From contig NC_133389.1 of the NCBI RefSeq assembly GCF_047511655.1, positions 153,651,973 through 153,715,972 of the forward strand: a stretch of DNA of 64,000 bases, written 5' to 3'. This document shows positions 1 through 13,275 of the stretch, in pieces. The notes beneath the pieces were generated by a model that worked only from the letters and a program-made list of their open reading frames with translations, searched no databases and was not told the origin of the DNA. The stretch's first letter is position 1. Each line of letters starts with the position of its first letter. Source of the stretch: Castor canadensis. Its lineage: Eukaryota; Chordata; Mammalia; Rodentia; Castoridae. The translations under genes were made by a program, and so were the position numbers.

Positions 1-24
1 TTTGTTTTATCTTTATAAGATCAT

Positions 25-175
25 TATAAGGTAGGAACTGTTATTACCTTTGCTTGTAAGATGAGAAAATTGAATCACTGTGTGATTAAGCAGTTTGTCC
101 ATTGTTAAGTGACTACAAAGGAGAAGAGCTAGGGAGGCTGGCTCCATGTTACATGTGACTCTAGAGATGATGGAG
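25..175 (-). repeat. MIR SINE relic
   Basis: Reads as the reverse complement of the MIR core and 3' half: a 'ttacctttgcttgtaagatgag' type stretch (bases-to-save/low-count region), then a diverged GTTAAGTGAC block and a closing GGCTGGCTCC. Diverged ancient tRNA-derived SINE; boundaries approximate. Confidence 0.6.
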
Positions 176-2205
176 TAACCAGTTTGGGCAAGACAAAAAG
201 GTGTGGAAGGATTTTTTTACCTTTGAAACTGGGGTTCAGAATTGGGAGGTCAGGTACCACACACAGAGTTAAGATCTATGTGAGTGTATGGGCATTAAGG
301 GAAAAGGGAGATAAGACAACTTAATTTCAAGTAACCTAACTAAGCTCATGGAGTAGTATCTAGGCTGGGTAGACTGAGAGAATTTCTATTCTTGTCCCAT
401 AACATATCTGCATGTCTCCAAACTATTAGAAAATTTTAGGTCTGTGGTTTTTCTTTGTCTAATTGCTGTCTTTGAAAAGTAGAGACAAGAGTTTCTTGTT
501 AGTCATTCATTGTCAGCAGAGTTCTTGGCATTCTACTGAGTGGGTAGTAAAAAACTGATCTTAGTCCTTCATTCTTTTTGCTTTTTGTTTAATGTAAGTA
601 ACTGTTAAAATAATCTGTCCAGGCAGCTAAATATAGCTAGGATTTGAAACAGCAAGAAAGCACTCTCATCAGGCATCAGGACTGATATTGAAATAGGTTC
701 CAATATGTGCCATTTGTGTCTGAGTACTGAAATCATATATCTTCTCTGTCTTCTTGCCTTACATCCCAAATTTCAAGCCCCATTATAAAATATTTATAAG
801 AGAAAGTGAAAGAACAGGATTTTTCGGTGGGTGGTGAGTTAGTACTTTAAAGCAGTAACTACTGAGAATCTGAAATGTGAAATCATGTCACTTTCAGGCA
901 AGAAGAGATGTAGAAGCCATTGTCTATAATGTGTCTTAGCAGGGAGGAGAGAGAGCTACAGACAGAATCCAAGATGGTCACTGCTCAGGGGGCATCTGAT
1001 GCCATCCCTGAACTCATCCTGAGATTCTGTAGTGAAACGGCTGTACAGTGCTTCCTATTCCAATTGTCAAAAATGGTGATGCTTAAGAATATTTTTAGCA
1101 ACATAAACTTAATGTGAAAAATGAGGATCTTGGGCTGTTGAAAGGCTGTTTTTAATTTTGGTAAACACCTAGGCATGCCTGGTTACAGCACAGCTGCCAA
1201 AGGCAAACCTCTCACTTTGAAACACAGCACCCCAGATTTCACAGTGGTCTTAGGGTTTCAAAACTGTTCATGCCTTTACAATCCTTGTAAAACCACACAT
1301 AGCCTCTGTCTGCCTTCCAGGTTTAGCTCTCTGTTGAAAAGGATTAAATTCCTTCAGGCTAGATATTTGAAGTAATCTGAGGAAATGGATCTGGAAAAAC
1401 CTATTACTAAGGGTCCACTGTTAGCTCACATTTTACTGTTTTGAATAATTTTCTGCCTTTGTGTATTCAAACTAGCACAATAAAACGAAGTAAGGGAGTG
1501 TCTCAGTGATTCCTAAGTATGCTGATCATTCATCCATGCAGCCAGCAGTATTCAAAGAGACTGCTGTAAGTCATGTATTGCTCCAGGTACTTCAAGAGCA
1601 CCTAGCTTGCCAGAATATACTTAATGAACAATCATTGGATTCTCATATCATGAAATAGACTCCAACAGGAGTTGTTCATGCATGGTGATGCCAATACAAC
1701 ATTATGGATGTTATGATTCTGAGGGAGGAATTATGTATTTAGAAATTTTCTTAATTTTAGTAATCCAAGTTTAGATTTTAGTTTCTGACTGCAAATTTTA
1801 TTCTGCTGGGCTAGTGGAAAGAAACCTTATCTCAGTCCTTGCTGGGGTTTCCCCTGTCTCCTCAGGATTGTCACATTTCTGGATCTTATGCAATATCAAG
1901 ACTAAGATAAGGTGCTCTCACACCTGTCTACTTCCATATTTCTGTCTTCACACTTCAGGATTGGTGACTCTCAGCCATTGCCATGCTTAGCATAGGGCTG
2001 GGGGATCATGGATGATGCATCTCATTGGCCTGCAGGCATACTTTAGCTAATTCCTTTCCTTCCCTGAGGATGTACTGCCTTCCAGGTGATGGCACTAGGA
2101 CTGAGGTACAGGTCTTCTCTCTCCTTGACTATCCTCTTTCTCTCCTTGATCCCGGGGGCTTCCCTGTATGGACAGAGGGAAAGTTTTCTCTGCTCACATT
2201 CTTTT
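176..2205. other. Intergenic, no gene seen
   Basis: AT-rich single-copy sequence. Only short chance ORFs (65 codons or fewer) are present, without homology I recognise, and I see no clear interspersed repeat. By synteny it should lie downstream of CTLA4, but no CTLA4 coding or 3' UTR sequence was recognised. Confidence 0.6.
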
Positions 2206-2218
2206 AAAGTTTCCCTCA

Positions 2219-3291
2219 AAAATGCTCACCATCTCTGACCATAAAGGAAATGCAAATCAAAACCACACTAAGATTCCACCTCACCCCTGTTAGAACAGCC
2301 ATCATCAAAAACACCATCAACAACAGGTGTTGGCGAGGATGTGGGGGAAAAGGAACCCTCGTACACTGCTGGTGGGAATGCAAGCTAGTGCAACCACTCT
2401 GGAAAACAATATGGAGGCTTCTTAAAAAACTAAACGTAGAACTGCCATATGATCCAGCAGTACCACTCTTGGGGATATACCCAAAGGAATGTGACATGGT
2501 TACTCCAGAGACACCTGCACACCCATGTTTATTGTAGCACTATTCACAATAGCCAAATTATAGAAACAGCCAAGATGCCCCACTACTGATGAATAGATTA
2601 AGAAAATATGGTATTTATGCACAATGGAATTTTACTCAGCCATGAAGAAGAATGAAATCTTATCATTTGCAGGTAAATGGATGGAATTGGAGAACATCAT
2701 CCTGAGTGAGGTTAGCCTGGCTCAGAAGACTAAAAATCGTATGCTCTCCCTCATATGTGGACATTAGATCTAGGGCAAATACAGCAATGTTGTTGGACGT
2801 GGGTCATATGACAAGGGGAGAACACTTGCGGGAGGAATGGGGATAGGTAGGAAACCCAAAACATGAAAGTGTTTGATGTCCCCACTGCAGAGGAACTAAT
2901 ACAGTACCATAAAGCAACAGAGGTCAATATGGTAAGGTGACTGGGAAGTAGTGAAGAGGTTGGGTAAAGATGAATCAATTCAGGTTGTAATACACATGTG
3001 CATGGAAGCAATGCTAGGAATCTCTCTGTATAACTATCCTTATCTCAACTAACAAAAATGCTTTGTCTTTCTTATTATTGCTTATGTCTTCTCTTCAACA
3101 AAATTGGAGAAAAGGGAAGAAAGAACAGGTTCTTCCTGGAAGTGAGGGGGGGTGGGGGGAAGAGGAAGGGGGTGGAGGGCAGGGTGGAGAAATGACCCAA
3201 ACAATGTATGCACATATGAATAAATGAATAAAGAAAAAAAATAAAGACAGTACAAAATATAAATAGCCAGCTTTCAAAAATTTAAAAAAAA
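2219..3291 (+). mobile_element. 5'-truncated L1 (copy 1) with probable 3' transduction
   Basis: Starts inside the last part of L1 ORF2. The frame at 2250-2537 encodes [17 protein letters not shown] and the [14 protein letters not shown] Cys-motif region, homologous to residues about 1095-1190 of the full-length element at 37206. It runs through a diverged 3' UTR with a G-rich tract (3143-3189). A 13-bp target-site duplication, AAAGTTTCCCTCA, flanks it (2206-2218 and 3292-3304). After the L1 A-rich end (about 3241) comes about 42 bp of non-L1 sequence (3242-3283) and then a second A tract, all inside the duplications, which is the signature of 3' transduction. The ORF2 remnant shifts frame after the IYPKECD block. 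The 3' UTR is clearly more diverged than in the other four young copies, so this is the oldest of the five. Confidence 0.9.
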
Positions 3292-3304
3292 AAAGTTTCC
3301 CTCA

Positions 3305-3898
3305 TTCTGAGGACTTTTTGTTAAAAACAAGGCAGAAAGACAAGTGGGGATAATTCTACCTTTTTTTTCTGACTCTTCCTCCCCTGAAGTAAGGAAGAAG
3401 GGAGACAAGTTATGAAAACGTGGGAGAAGAGACAGGGGATAATGCTGATAATGCTAGGAAGGAAAAAAAAAGATTATTTCAAAACAAAATCAGGAGCAAA
3501 CCCCACGAAAATAAATGTGTATGTTCCTCAAAATGGTAGCAAGGGGAGGGAGCAAAAAGGATGAGGAGGAATGGAGAATCCAACTTTTACGGTACTGAGA
3601 GGGTCTCTTGTGTGTCCAGACATAGCTGTGCATTCTCAACCCTACCTGTTTAAAACTAGGTAGTACCCATGTATGCAGCTCTTAAAAATAACTGGTTCAG
3701 GTGCAATGGCCCCAGACTACAGTAAGCAATGATCAAAATGTCTTATGGCAGTTGGAATGGAAGGTATTTTTTTGTGGGGAGGGGGTAAATAGAAGCAAGA
3801 GAAAAAGTTCTTAGAATAGTTTCTTCTCTTTATAAGGTAGAAGCATAGCTTCAGAGGATAGTTAATGCTAAGAAAGATTGTTAGAGCACAGATAGTAC
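3305..3898. other. Intergenic, no gene seen
   Basis: Purine-rich single-copy sequence with several G- and A-rich runs. No ORF or repeat is recognised. Confidence 0.5.
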
Positions 3899-3913
3899 CA
3901 TCATCAACTTTTT

Positions 3914-5283
<1,370 letters not shown>

Positions 5284-5298
5284 CATCATCAACTTTTT

Positions 5299-5968
5299 TA
5301 AAGAAGAGATATGATAAAAATTTTGCCCCAGATTGTCTAGTCCATGGTATAAATGGAAGCAAATCCATCCTTGGAGTCCCATCTCTGGTACTCTCTAGGA
5401 TGTTCCTATATATCACAAACATACTTAATGCTTTGTTTATTTTATGAACAGGAGCAAACTGAAAAAAGAACATCTTCATCAATGTCAACACAACACAATT
5501 TTAATGGGTTTCAAAGACAAAATTCCTTGCCATTATAACTGTTCCTTGGCAGTCTAATTCCAGGAACTGAAGATGTCATCTAAGGACTTAGATTGTACCA
5601 AGTGAATCACCATTGTGTTCTCAGACTCAGACTCCCAGCCCAGCTGCATGGCCAGATGGCCCAGAAGCTCCATGAGTCCTATCCTGCTGGCCTGAAAGAA
5701 CCAGCAGCACATCAGGGAAACAGAGAAAAAAATTATAGCCAGTAGCTGCCACATCTCCAGCTGTTGATCCAGTTCCAGACTTGAGTGTAATGATGGTCTG
5801 ACTGCCAAAAGTACAACATGTGTTTAGCCAGAGGGAACTGCCAAGGACCTAATGATTTGCTTCAACACATGTGTGTTGTCTCATGAACACCCAGAAGACA
5901 AGTGAAGCTCAGTTTAATTTTTTTCTTCAGTGTGATTTGAAGGGATGTATTTTGCCTTTATTATGACT
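5299..5968. other. Intergenic, no gene seen
   Basis: Single-copy sequence. Chance ORFs on both strands (such as 5554-5808 minus) lack recognisable homology. Confidence 0.5.
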
Positions 5969-6118
5969 TTCCTACTCAAAGTGTGGTTTGTGGAGCAGCA
6001 TTAATGTCACTCATAGCAGGTTAGAAATGCAGTATGCTAGGCCTGACCCCAAGCTCAGTGACCGAGATTATGCATTTTAACAAGATCTCCAGGTGATCTG
6101 CATTGTACTTTAAGACTG
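5969..6118 (+). mobile_element. MER5A-type hAT-Charlie DNA transposon relic
   Basis: Begins TACTCAAAGTGTGGTTTGTG and carries the MER5A landmarks GTTAGAAATGCAG, GCATTTTAACAAGATCTCC and AGGTGATCTGCATTGTAC, ending in a diverged inverted repeat. Non-autonomous, old (eutherian-wide family). Confidence 0.85.
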
Positions 6119-6224
6119 AAAAAGTGAACTAGAAGGCAAACAAAGTCAGATAGGTCATTGTGTGGGGTCAACAGGCTTGGGTAGAAAACTTGATTGTGGC
6201 CAGCATTGGTGATATCAAGAAGAC

Positions 6225-6450
6225 CAAACTGAGATAGGCCTGGGTTCTAAACACAATAATGTCTCTTCCCTCTGTGTGACCCTGGGGAAATCAGTTCTTT
6301 TTAATTGCTAATTTCCTTATATTTAAGAATGGGGAGAATGATATCTGACTTGTTTACCTCAGGGCTGTGCACAAGGAAAATGATCTGTAAAGTATAATGT
6401 ACTTTCAAATGTGAGGGGATAAAACTGTAGTTGTTCAGATCTACCTAAAA
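6225..6450 (+). repeat. MIR SINE relic
   Basis: Sense MIR core: TGTGTGACCCTGGGGAAATC, then a TTTCCTTATATTTAAGAATG stretch matching the 'cctcatctgtaaaatgg' region, then GGGAGAATGATATCTGAC. Ancient. Confidence 0.7.
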
Positions 6451-6613
6451 GGGAATTTGGGCTTTTTTGACTTGTGAAATGAGTCATTGAGCCTTTCTAA
6501 GTCAATATGAAGAAGATGTACGTGACAGGCAAGAGATGTACGTGTATGTTAAGAGATGAACATAGAATTCTGGCTACAAAAATGGATCCAAGAACGCACT
6601 ATTGATATTGCTA

Positions 6614-6775
6614 GTGGTGGTTCTCAGCCTCAGTTATTCATTACAATAGTACGAATGCTATTGTTTGGGCACCAGTGCAGGCCAACTACATCAGAGCCAC
6701 AGGGCTGGGCCTACATATTATTGTTCCAAAGCTTTCCACAAGATTCTAAGGTGCAACAGGGATTGAGAACCACAG
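6614..6775 (+). mobile_element. MER20-type hAT-Charlie DNA transposon relic
   Basis: Terminal inverted repeats are still visible: GTGGTTCTCAGCCT at the left and TTGAGAACCAC at the right. The internal GGGCTGGGCCTAC block fits the MER20/MER5 group. Non-autonomous fossil. Confidence 0.75.
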
Positions 6776-9384
6776 AGAAAGTTCTAGATCAGAGCAAGTT
6801 GCTATGTACAACTAAACATTTGTGGTCATTAACAATTATGGAATAAAACCAGGATAGGGAAATCCTTCTTTTTTCCCTCTCATGTTTCAAGAACCCCTAT
6901 TAAGGAAATTTATTATAGAATGTGAACTTGGCAAATTCTAAAGAAGGTATTGGTCTTATTTTATATTACCATGAACTCTGAGAACAAGATATTCTTTAGG
7001 TTGTCTGTTGTGATCCAATGAGGTGGAGCCCAGCATACAGCTCTGGTTTGTTAGGCTTTATGAGTGGGACTTGTCAAAAGAGGAATGCAGAGAAGAAAGA
7101 AATGGGTACTTGGATTCAGGGAGAAGCCCAGGAAAAACCTGTAAATTATTGGGTAAGGAAAGGCTGAAGACTGTGAGTCAGGAAGTTTCAGATGCTTAAA
7201 GATTCCTCAGGCCACAGTCTGGATGGGCAGATAAGTTTGTTGGAGACAGGTAAGTTTTCTGAGGACTTTTGTCTTTGTTCCTGGTTACCAGGTCATGGAC
7301 AGGTTCATATCTCTTCCACCCCAGGATCCACTTCATTTCTGACTAGAATTCCAGCCTAGCTGAAGATAGAACTATCCTCTCCATCCTGTTCATGAGAAAT
7401 ACAATCAGAAAGTGTTTTCAAAATCTTTTTAGTATAAGCAAGTTCCTTAAGATACAAATGGTCTTCCTACAAAGTTCCATGATCTATAGTACAAGGCCTG
7501 GGAGCTCTAACTGTGTGCAGTGTCTCACATGTATACAGAGTCTTCCATTCTTCAGTTTCCTTTCCTCAACTGCCTTAGCTTATCTCTCCAAATACCCAAT
7601 TGTCCCTGAAGATATACTTGTCTCCCCTTTGTTAATTAGTACTAGGTTGTACCATTCACAGAGCACCCCATCCTCTCATCCCTCAACTAAGGCTTGCTGG
7701 TCAGGCATCATGTATCTCATCTCATCTTAACATCTTAGCCCCTTTGGAACTGGCAGTGGCTCAAGGCATAAAATAGACTTAGCCTGTCCAAAGCAGATGC
7801 AGTACATACCTCCATTCCTGCTGGGTTATAACTGAGCCTCTCCCACATGTCTTTTCTCCTGGGAATCTCTCACTTGCTATCATGAAAACCAAAGTAATCT
7901 GGCAAAGAAAGTTCCTGTAATGGAACACATTTATTAGAAAAGCAAAAGAAAGCTATATCTTTATTTTCTCTGTAATTTTCACCCTGGAAACAGAAAAGGA
8001 AAGAAAAGCATATACGAACATTTTTTTCTGACTCTTTAATTTACCACTGAGTTCCTCCACAACTTTGTCTTCCACTCTTTCTATCTCTTGCCTCAGTTCT
8101 AAAGGAGATCAGACAAACAAGGCACCATTTCTGTAGTCTGGAGAATCAGATACTGTTTCTTTTTGTTATCTGGCATGAGGTAGAGATGCATTCTTAGGTA
8201 GGATGGGGGCCACACACACCCTCTTGGAAGGTTTCCAGGAAAATTATTTGGTAGGACAAAGCTTTTTAGCTTAGAAGGGTGTGACTAGACTTGATCTCCA
8301 AACAGTGGTAATTAACTGACTTCTCTTTAATTTTTTTTAAAAACAGGATATTGCTGCTTAGGTTTGCTATACTTGTGGTATCATTGGGTGTTCTCCCTGA
8401 GTGCTGGCACGAGCTATAGAATTCAGACAGTGGCTAGATCTTCTTCCTGCCTCTGATTGGGCTCTTTAGGCTATGTCATTCATTTGAAGGTCTAAAAAAT
8501 CCACTGATGATGTAGACCAGGCAGTGAAGCGTCAAAATGTACTTTGTTGGTCATCTAAAAGCTCCAGAGAAAGTTTTATTTATATCTATGATTGGAACCC
8601 TTATTTTCATGGGGCCCCTCTTGATGTCTTGAAATAGCTCCTCATCTGTCTTTCATTTCCCATTAGAAAGTGCTGACTTGGCTTAAATTTTTTTTTGTAA
8701 TTTTGTTACTCTATGTGGCTTCTATTGAGCTCCTTTTTATTTTTCTTCCTGTTATTTTCATCTTTGAGCATTGACAGGGTGCTAGGTGTCAGTTCCAATG
8801 AACCCTAACCATAGATCATTAACTTGCTCACAGTGAGGCTCTTAGATCTGTACAACTACCAGCAGAGAGCTCTGTGGTATGCAAAAGTTCAGTCGATAAG
8901 GAAGAGCCCCTTCCTCTGCTCTGTTTTTATTGTGACCTTTTCTTCTTGCTCCATTACCCTAGTGAGCATAAGACTTTGGGGGAAATGAAAAGCGGCTCCT
9001 TGTTACCAAAACCTGAGGCTTCCTGCTTTCTAGAAAAACCACAAAGAAATAATGCTATTCTCATGAACCTTTCTTTTCAAAATCCTCCTTATAAGAGTCA
9101 GTTTCTAAACCTATGTCTTACCTTTTAATTCTTTTTCCATTTTGCTTTTAAATGTTAGGATTTACATTTCACATCCTATAGCAAAGTAGAATATCATCTT
9201 TAATTTTGCCTACTTCCCCACCTCAAAGAACAGGTCTAGCAAGGAGGCTTTGGTACCTCTCTTTCCCTGCACCACAATCGTCCTTAGCTTCTGGACCAGA
9301 AGTTGTGAAGGATAGGTGCATTGAAGGCTGTTGTGCAACTTTACTTCCTTTTTGCCCAGAACCAGAAGTCATGATGACAGATCA
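6776..9384. other. Intergenic, no gene seen
   Basis: About 2.6 kb of single-copy, moderately AT-rich sequence with no ORF above 112 codons and no repeat I can name. The 112-codon frame (7392-7730 plus) has no domain or signal I recognise and is probably chance. Confidence 0.5.
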
Positions 9385-9905
9385 TTACGGTAATTTTATG
9401 CACAGAGTGCCCAAATATTTAGTTAAATATTATTCTGAGTGTTTCTTTGAGTGTGTTCCTGGATGAGATGAACATTTAAATCAGTATACTGAGGAAAAGC
9501 AGGCTGCCCTTCTTTGTGTGGGTGAAACTTATCCCATCAGTTGAAGCCCGAGTAGAACAAAAAGGCCGAATCGCCCCTAAATAGGAGAGAGCATCCCTGT
9601 TTGATGGCCTCTGAACTGTGAACAGGTTGTTTTTTTTTTCCCTGCCTTGGGATTCACACTAAAACCTCAGCTTTTTCTGAATCTCAAGTCTGCTAGTCTT
9701 TGACTGAAATTGTAGCATTGACTCTTCTAATTATCAGCCTCTGAACTCATACTGGAACTATACTTTTGGCTTTTCTGGTCTCCAGTTTGCTAACTACAGA
9801 TCTTGGGCCTTGTCAGCTCCATAATTGCATGAGCCAATTCCTTATAATCTTATTCTCTCTCTTTTTCTCCCCTCTCCCCTCTCTCTCCTATTTCTCTGAA
9901 GAACC
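9385..9905 (-). mobile_element. MLT2-type solitary LTR fossil (ERVL)
   Basis: Reverse-complement MLT2 landmarks in order: GGATGAGATGAACATTTAAA, AGCAGGCTGCCC, CATCAGTTGAAG, GAACTATAC and GAGCCAATTCCTTATAATC. One of three MLT2 relics in the window. Ancient family, predating the rodent radiation; heavily decayed LTR only, no internal region seen. Confidence 0.8.
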
Positions 9906-10049
9906 ATAGGTATAGTGCTTTTCTGCTGGGCCATCACAAAATCTTGATGTTCAAAGGGAAATCTTGATTTTTTTTAGGCTTCCATGAGCTCTGTTGGTAG
10001 ACCGTCTGTCTGAGTATGTAAGCCTTGTTGGATCATTTGTTCTACTGTA

Positions 10050-10215
10050 TAGACTTGGATTTGTGACCTACTTTCCAGTCTCATTTCTGCCAACAAGTAG
10101 CTGTGTGATTAGGGACAAATTACTTCTTTTTGTGTTCTGTTTCTCAACCATGCTCTATGTGAAGGAATCATAGTAGATTATCCTGAATGTCTCTTTCACT
10201 TCTAAAATCCTGTGA
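10050..10215 (+). repeat. MIR-family SINE relic
   Basis: Sense MIR-like order: CTTGGATTTGTGACCTAC, then AACAAGTAGCTGTGTGATTA, GGGACAAATTACTTCT and a cctcagtttctc-like TTCTGTTTCTCAACC. Diverged. Confidence 0.55.
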
Positions 10216-10219
10216 TTTT

Positions 10220-10560
10220 ATTAAAAAGTTAAATCATTTTATTATATATACTTAAGCTGTATAACATGATGCTTTGCTATACATAGAAATGATTACCATA
10301 TTAATTATCTCACATAGTTGTCTGTGTGTGTGTCTTAAGAACACTTAAATCTACTTTCTTAGAAAGTTACTGGTATACAATAGTAATCATAGTCCTTACA
10401 TTATATATTACCTTTGTATTATGTAATATATAATATATACATTATATATTACTTATTATATATTATATTATGTAATATATAATGTATACATTATATATAT
10501 TATATATATATTACTCTATTTTAGACTTACTCATCCTATACATCTGCAACTGTAACTTTG
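10220..10560. repeat. Old L1M 3' UTR fragment with AT-rich expansion
   Basis: Flanks match the ancient L1 3' UTR segment containing GTATAACATGATGCTTTGCTA, GATTACCATATTAAT, TGTGTGTGTGTCTTAAGAACA and later TACTCATCCTATACATCTGC. Within it, 10385-10512 is an almost pure A/T tract built from imperfect repeats of TATTATGTAATATATAAT and TACATTATATATTA units, rich in self-complementary ATAT segments. Confidence 0.6.
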
Positions 10561-10616
10561 TACTCTTTAATTTTAATTTTTTAAAACTAAAATAGTTAAC
10601 ACTCATTAAGGTCATC

Positions 10617-10744
10617 TTTTGTTTTGTTTTGTTTTTGGAGACAGGGTCTTGCTATGTAGCCCAGGCTGGCCTTGAACTTTTGATTCTCCTGCCTCAGTTT
10701 CCTGAGTGGTGGGATTATAGATGTATACTACAATGCCCAATGGC
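10617..10744 (-). repeat. B1 SINE
   Basis: Antisense B1 (7SL-derived, rodent): GGAGACAGGGTCTTGCTATG, AGCCCAGGCTGGCCTTGAAC, CTCCTGCCTCAGTTTCC and GGGATTATAG, preceded by T-rich sequence (its A tail on the other strand). Confidence 0.9.
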
Positions 10745-10969
10745 AGATCATCTTTATAAATTGAAATATAAGGTGAGATGAAGAGGAAAAATGGAAGGAC
10801 AGGACATCTGGGGATCTGAGGAAATATCTTCTGTCACCTTATGTCTGAGTATTGTTTTCTTTTCTTTCATCAGTCCTGAACACCTTATTCTCTGGATCAA
10901 TTAGGATGCTTTGCACAGCAGGTAACTGAAAACACTGATTCCAGTCTGCTCAAACAGTGACGAAAGTTA

Positions 10970-11090
10970 GTAGGTGTGGTGGTATTTGCCTATAATTATG
11001 GCTACTTAAAAGGCAGGGGGATCACTTGAGCCAGGAGTTGGAGGCCAACTAGGGTAACATAGTGATACCCTGACTCAGACACAGACAAAG
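10970..11090 (+). repeat. B1 SINE, diverged
   Basis: Sense B1: TAGGTGTGGTGGTATTTGCC, TATAATTATGGCTACTTAAA, GGGGGATCACTTGAGCCAGG and AACTAGGGTAACATAGTGA. It is followed by a short GACACA-rich run (about 11075-11130). Confidence 0.8.
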
Positions 11091-11393
11091 GTGCATGGAC
11101 ACAGACACATAGACACTGACACACGCATAGTTATCTCACAAAGCAATAAATTCAGAGGCAATGGGTTCTAGGCCTTTGCATTAAGGCTGTGGTTTCACTT
11201 CCCTGTGAACTTCTTAGCTCTGTCTCATCTGTGTTGGCCTATATGCAGTATGACTACAGAAGTTTCTAGAGGGCGGGAGAGATGAAGAAACTTTTCCTAA
11301 GAGCCTCAACAGATTGCCTTTCATATGTCACTGGCTAGAATGGATCCCATGCTGTCTCCTAAGCAACTACTTACAAAGTGACATGATTGGCCA
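11091..11393. other. Intergenic, simple GACACA-rich run then single-copy
   Basis: A short degenerate GACACA/CAGACA microsatellite trails the B1 tail; the rest is single-copy without a gene. Confidence 0.4.
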
Positions 11394-11600
11394 GACAAGG
11401 GATTGGCAAACTGTAACCTTGGTGTCCAATCCAACCCAAGGTCTGTTTGTATATGACCTATGAGGTAAAAATAAATTTTTACCTTTTTAAAGCATTATAC
11501 AAAACAAAAAAATAAAACTCACAAAGACAAGGACCTATGTAGCTGCAAACTCTAAAATATTTACTATCCGGCTCTTTATGTAAAACATTTTCTGCTCTCT
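11394..11600 (+). mobile_element. hAT-Charlie-type non-autonomous DNA transposon relic
   Basis: Matches the common mammalian element that opens GGCAAACTGTAACCT, continues AATCCAACCCAAGG and GTTTGTATATGACC, and closes with CTCTAAAATATTTACTATC, CGGCTCTTTATG and an inverted-repeat-like TTTTCTGCTCTC. Family name not certain; hAT-Charlie class is likely. Confidence 0.65.
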
Positions 11601-12754
11601 GGATCTACCTCTGGAGGTTAAAATTGGGTTATCTTGCTCCTGAGTTGTATTGAGGGCAGAGGTGGAAATCTGAAGAAAAGCTGAGTTTCTGTTAGAAAAA
11701 AGAAGGATGAAGTGGATATAGTTTGCACAGACAGCCGTCTGGGTCCACCACGCTAGCCCTCTCATCCTCTCCATCTCTCTCAGATGTAAGAGATAGGTCT
11801 ACACTGCCGAACTGAATCATTGGCAATACACAAATACAGAAAAGACTGACAGGCCAAGTACAACAACAGCCAATCTGTCAAATATAAGCTCTGCAGACAT
11901 AATTTCTGAGAATTTGGGTTTCCAGATGGAAGTACTTTCTTCCTGAATATTCTGTTTTCTCTGTGTAAAAACAGATTTCCAGGTAGTGCTCAACTCTTCT
12001 TTTTTTTCTGGAGATCTCAACGGAGTATTTTCAGAACATGAACACAGACATGCTCTCTTTGGCATGTACACACATATATAAACACTCACATACAGAAAAA
12101 CATAGAGACACTCATCCTGAGCTGCTCCCTCAGAGACAATGAAATACCCAGAGAACCTTGTGCACACAATTAGAATGACTCTTAAAGATGAAAGCTAATT
12201 CCAGTCCCTGGTAAGGCTTTGGGTAAGTACAGGCTGTGTGAGGACAATAATACTTCTACTGAGACATGTGCTTTCTTTTCTAAGTGCCTTAGTAGCCCAC
12301 TGAGCACAATTGGTTAACTATACCCACAGGCAAGGCAAGCCCCACAAAGCCCCTTTCAGAGGGCTGGTCTTAAAGCATGGAGTGTGGGCCTAAATTAGTT
12401 TGCTGTGGGAATTAGAATTTACAGATATGAAGAACTGAATACCAAGAAGCACTCAATTTCTTTAAGCCTGTTGACTTTAGCATATCATTCCATCTTCTGC
12501 AGTGCTATAAATTCTTAAAAGCAACTCAGTACATCATCATCACTCCTCTGTATCATTGGCAGAGCAGTTAGAGTGAAACACAGCCTGGCTGTGTTCCCAG
12601 AAATCTAGAGTTGAAGTTTGTTCTACATCTGCTTGATATGCTAAGCAAAGATATGGATGGTCTCTGCTCTCCAGTTAGATTTACAAGGAGACAGTAAATA
12701 TTAGCACCTTAAAAAGATTAGTTATGAAGCAAGGCAGCCTCTAGTTATTTAGGC
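11601..12754. other. Intergenic, no gene seen
   Basis: Single-copy sequence; the 116-codon minus frame (12167-11817) has no recognised homology. No repeat could be named with confidence. Confidence 0.5.
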
Positions 12755-13275
12755 ATTCATTCAACAAATTATATAGTTGCTGCAACCAGTATATAACAGG
12801 TTCATTTTCTAAGCATGAAGATACACAAAGGAAAAGGCAGACAAAGATCCCTGACTTCAAAAGGTTTGCATTCTTCTAGGGCATAAATGTGATTTTGGAG
12901 TTGCAAGGTCTATGTGATAGTCAAAGCTATGAGATTGAAGAGGAACAGAGAGGAAGTGAATGTAGGTAGAAAAGTGACTTCTAAGAATTGAGGTGAGCTC
13001 CATGTGTCAGAGGAGTCTAGGATGAGACTGAAAAAAGCAGCTACTGAGGAATGGAGAAAATTCAGGAGAATGAGGGGCTCTGAAAACAAAACTAAAAAGC
13101 AGAGAAAATGCACAAACACATCAGAGACTGGCAAGTCAAGTGCAAGAAGGGTTGCAAACTAACCACTGATTTTCATTATTTGGAGGTCATTGTTGATCTT
13201 GATAAAAGTAATTATGGTGGAGGGTGGGCAAAGATGACTTGGTTGAAGAGTATTCAAGAAAGTGAGAAGAGAAAA
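12755..13275 (-). repeat. L2 LINE relic
   Basis: The antisense L2 3' end is seen as GCATTCATTCAACAAATTAT, ACAGACAAAGATCCCTGAC-like sequence and GCATTCTTCTAG. From 12930 it continues into an RT-region-like part with TTTGGAGGTCATTGTTGATC and ATGGTGGAGGGTGGGC. The middle of the element is missing, or these are two adjoining fragments. Confidence 0.65.

Noticed and set aside
1-2205. Search for the last exon or 3' UTR of CTLA4 at the left end
   Set aside because: No stretch resembles the CTLA4 cytoplasmic tail or its known 3' UTR; the gene probably ends left of the window.
2216-2497. Minus frame overlapping L1 copy 1 (also repeated at 26916 and 43175)
   Set aside because: Antisense shadow of the ORF2 C-terminal region; repeated only because the L1 is repeated.
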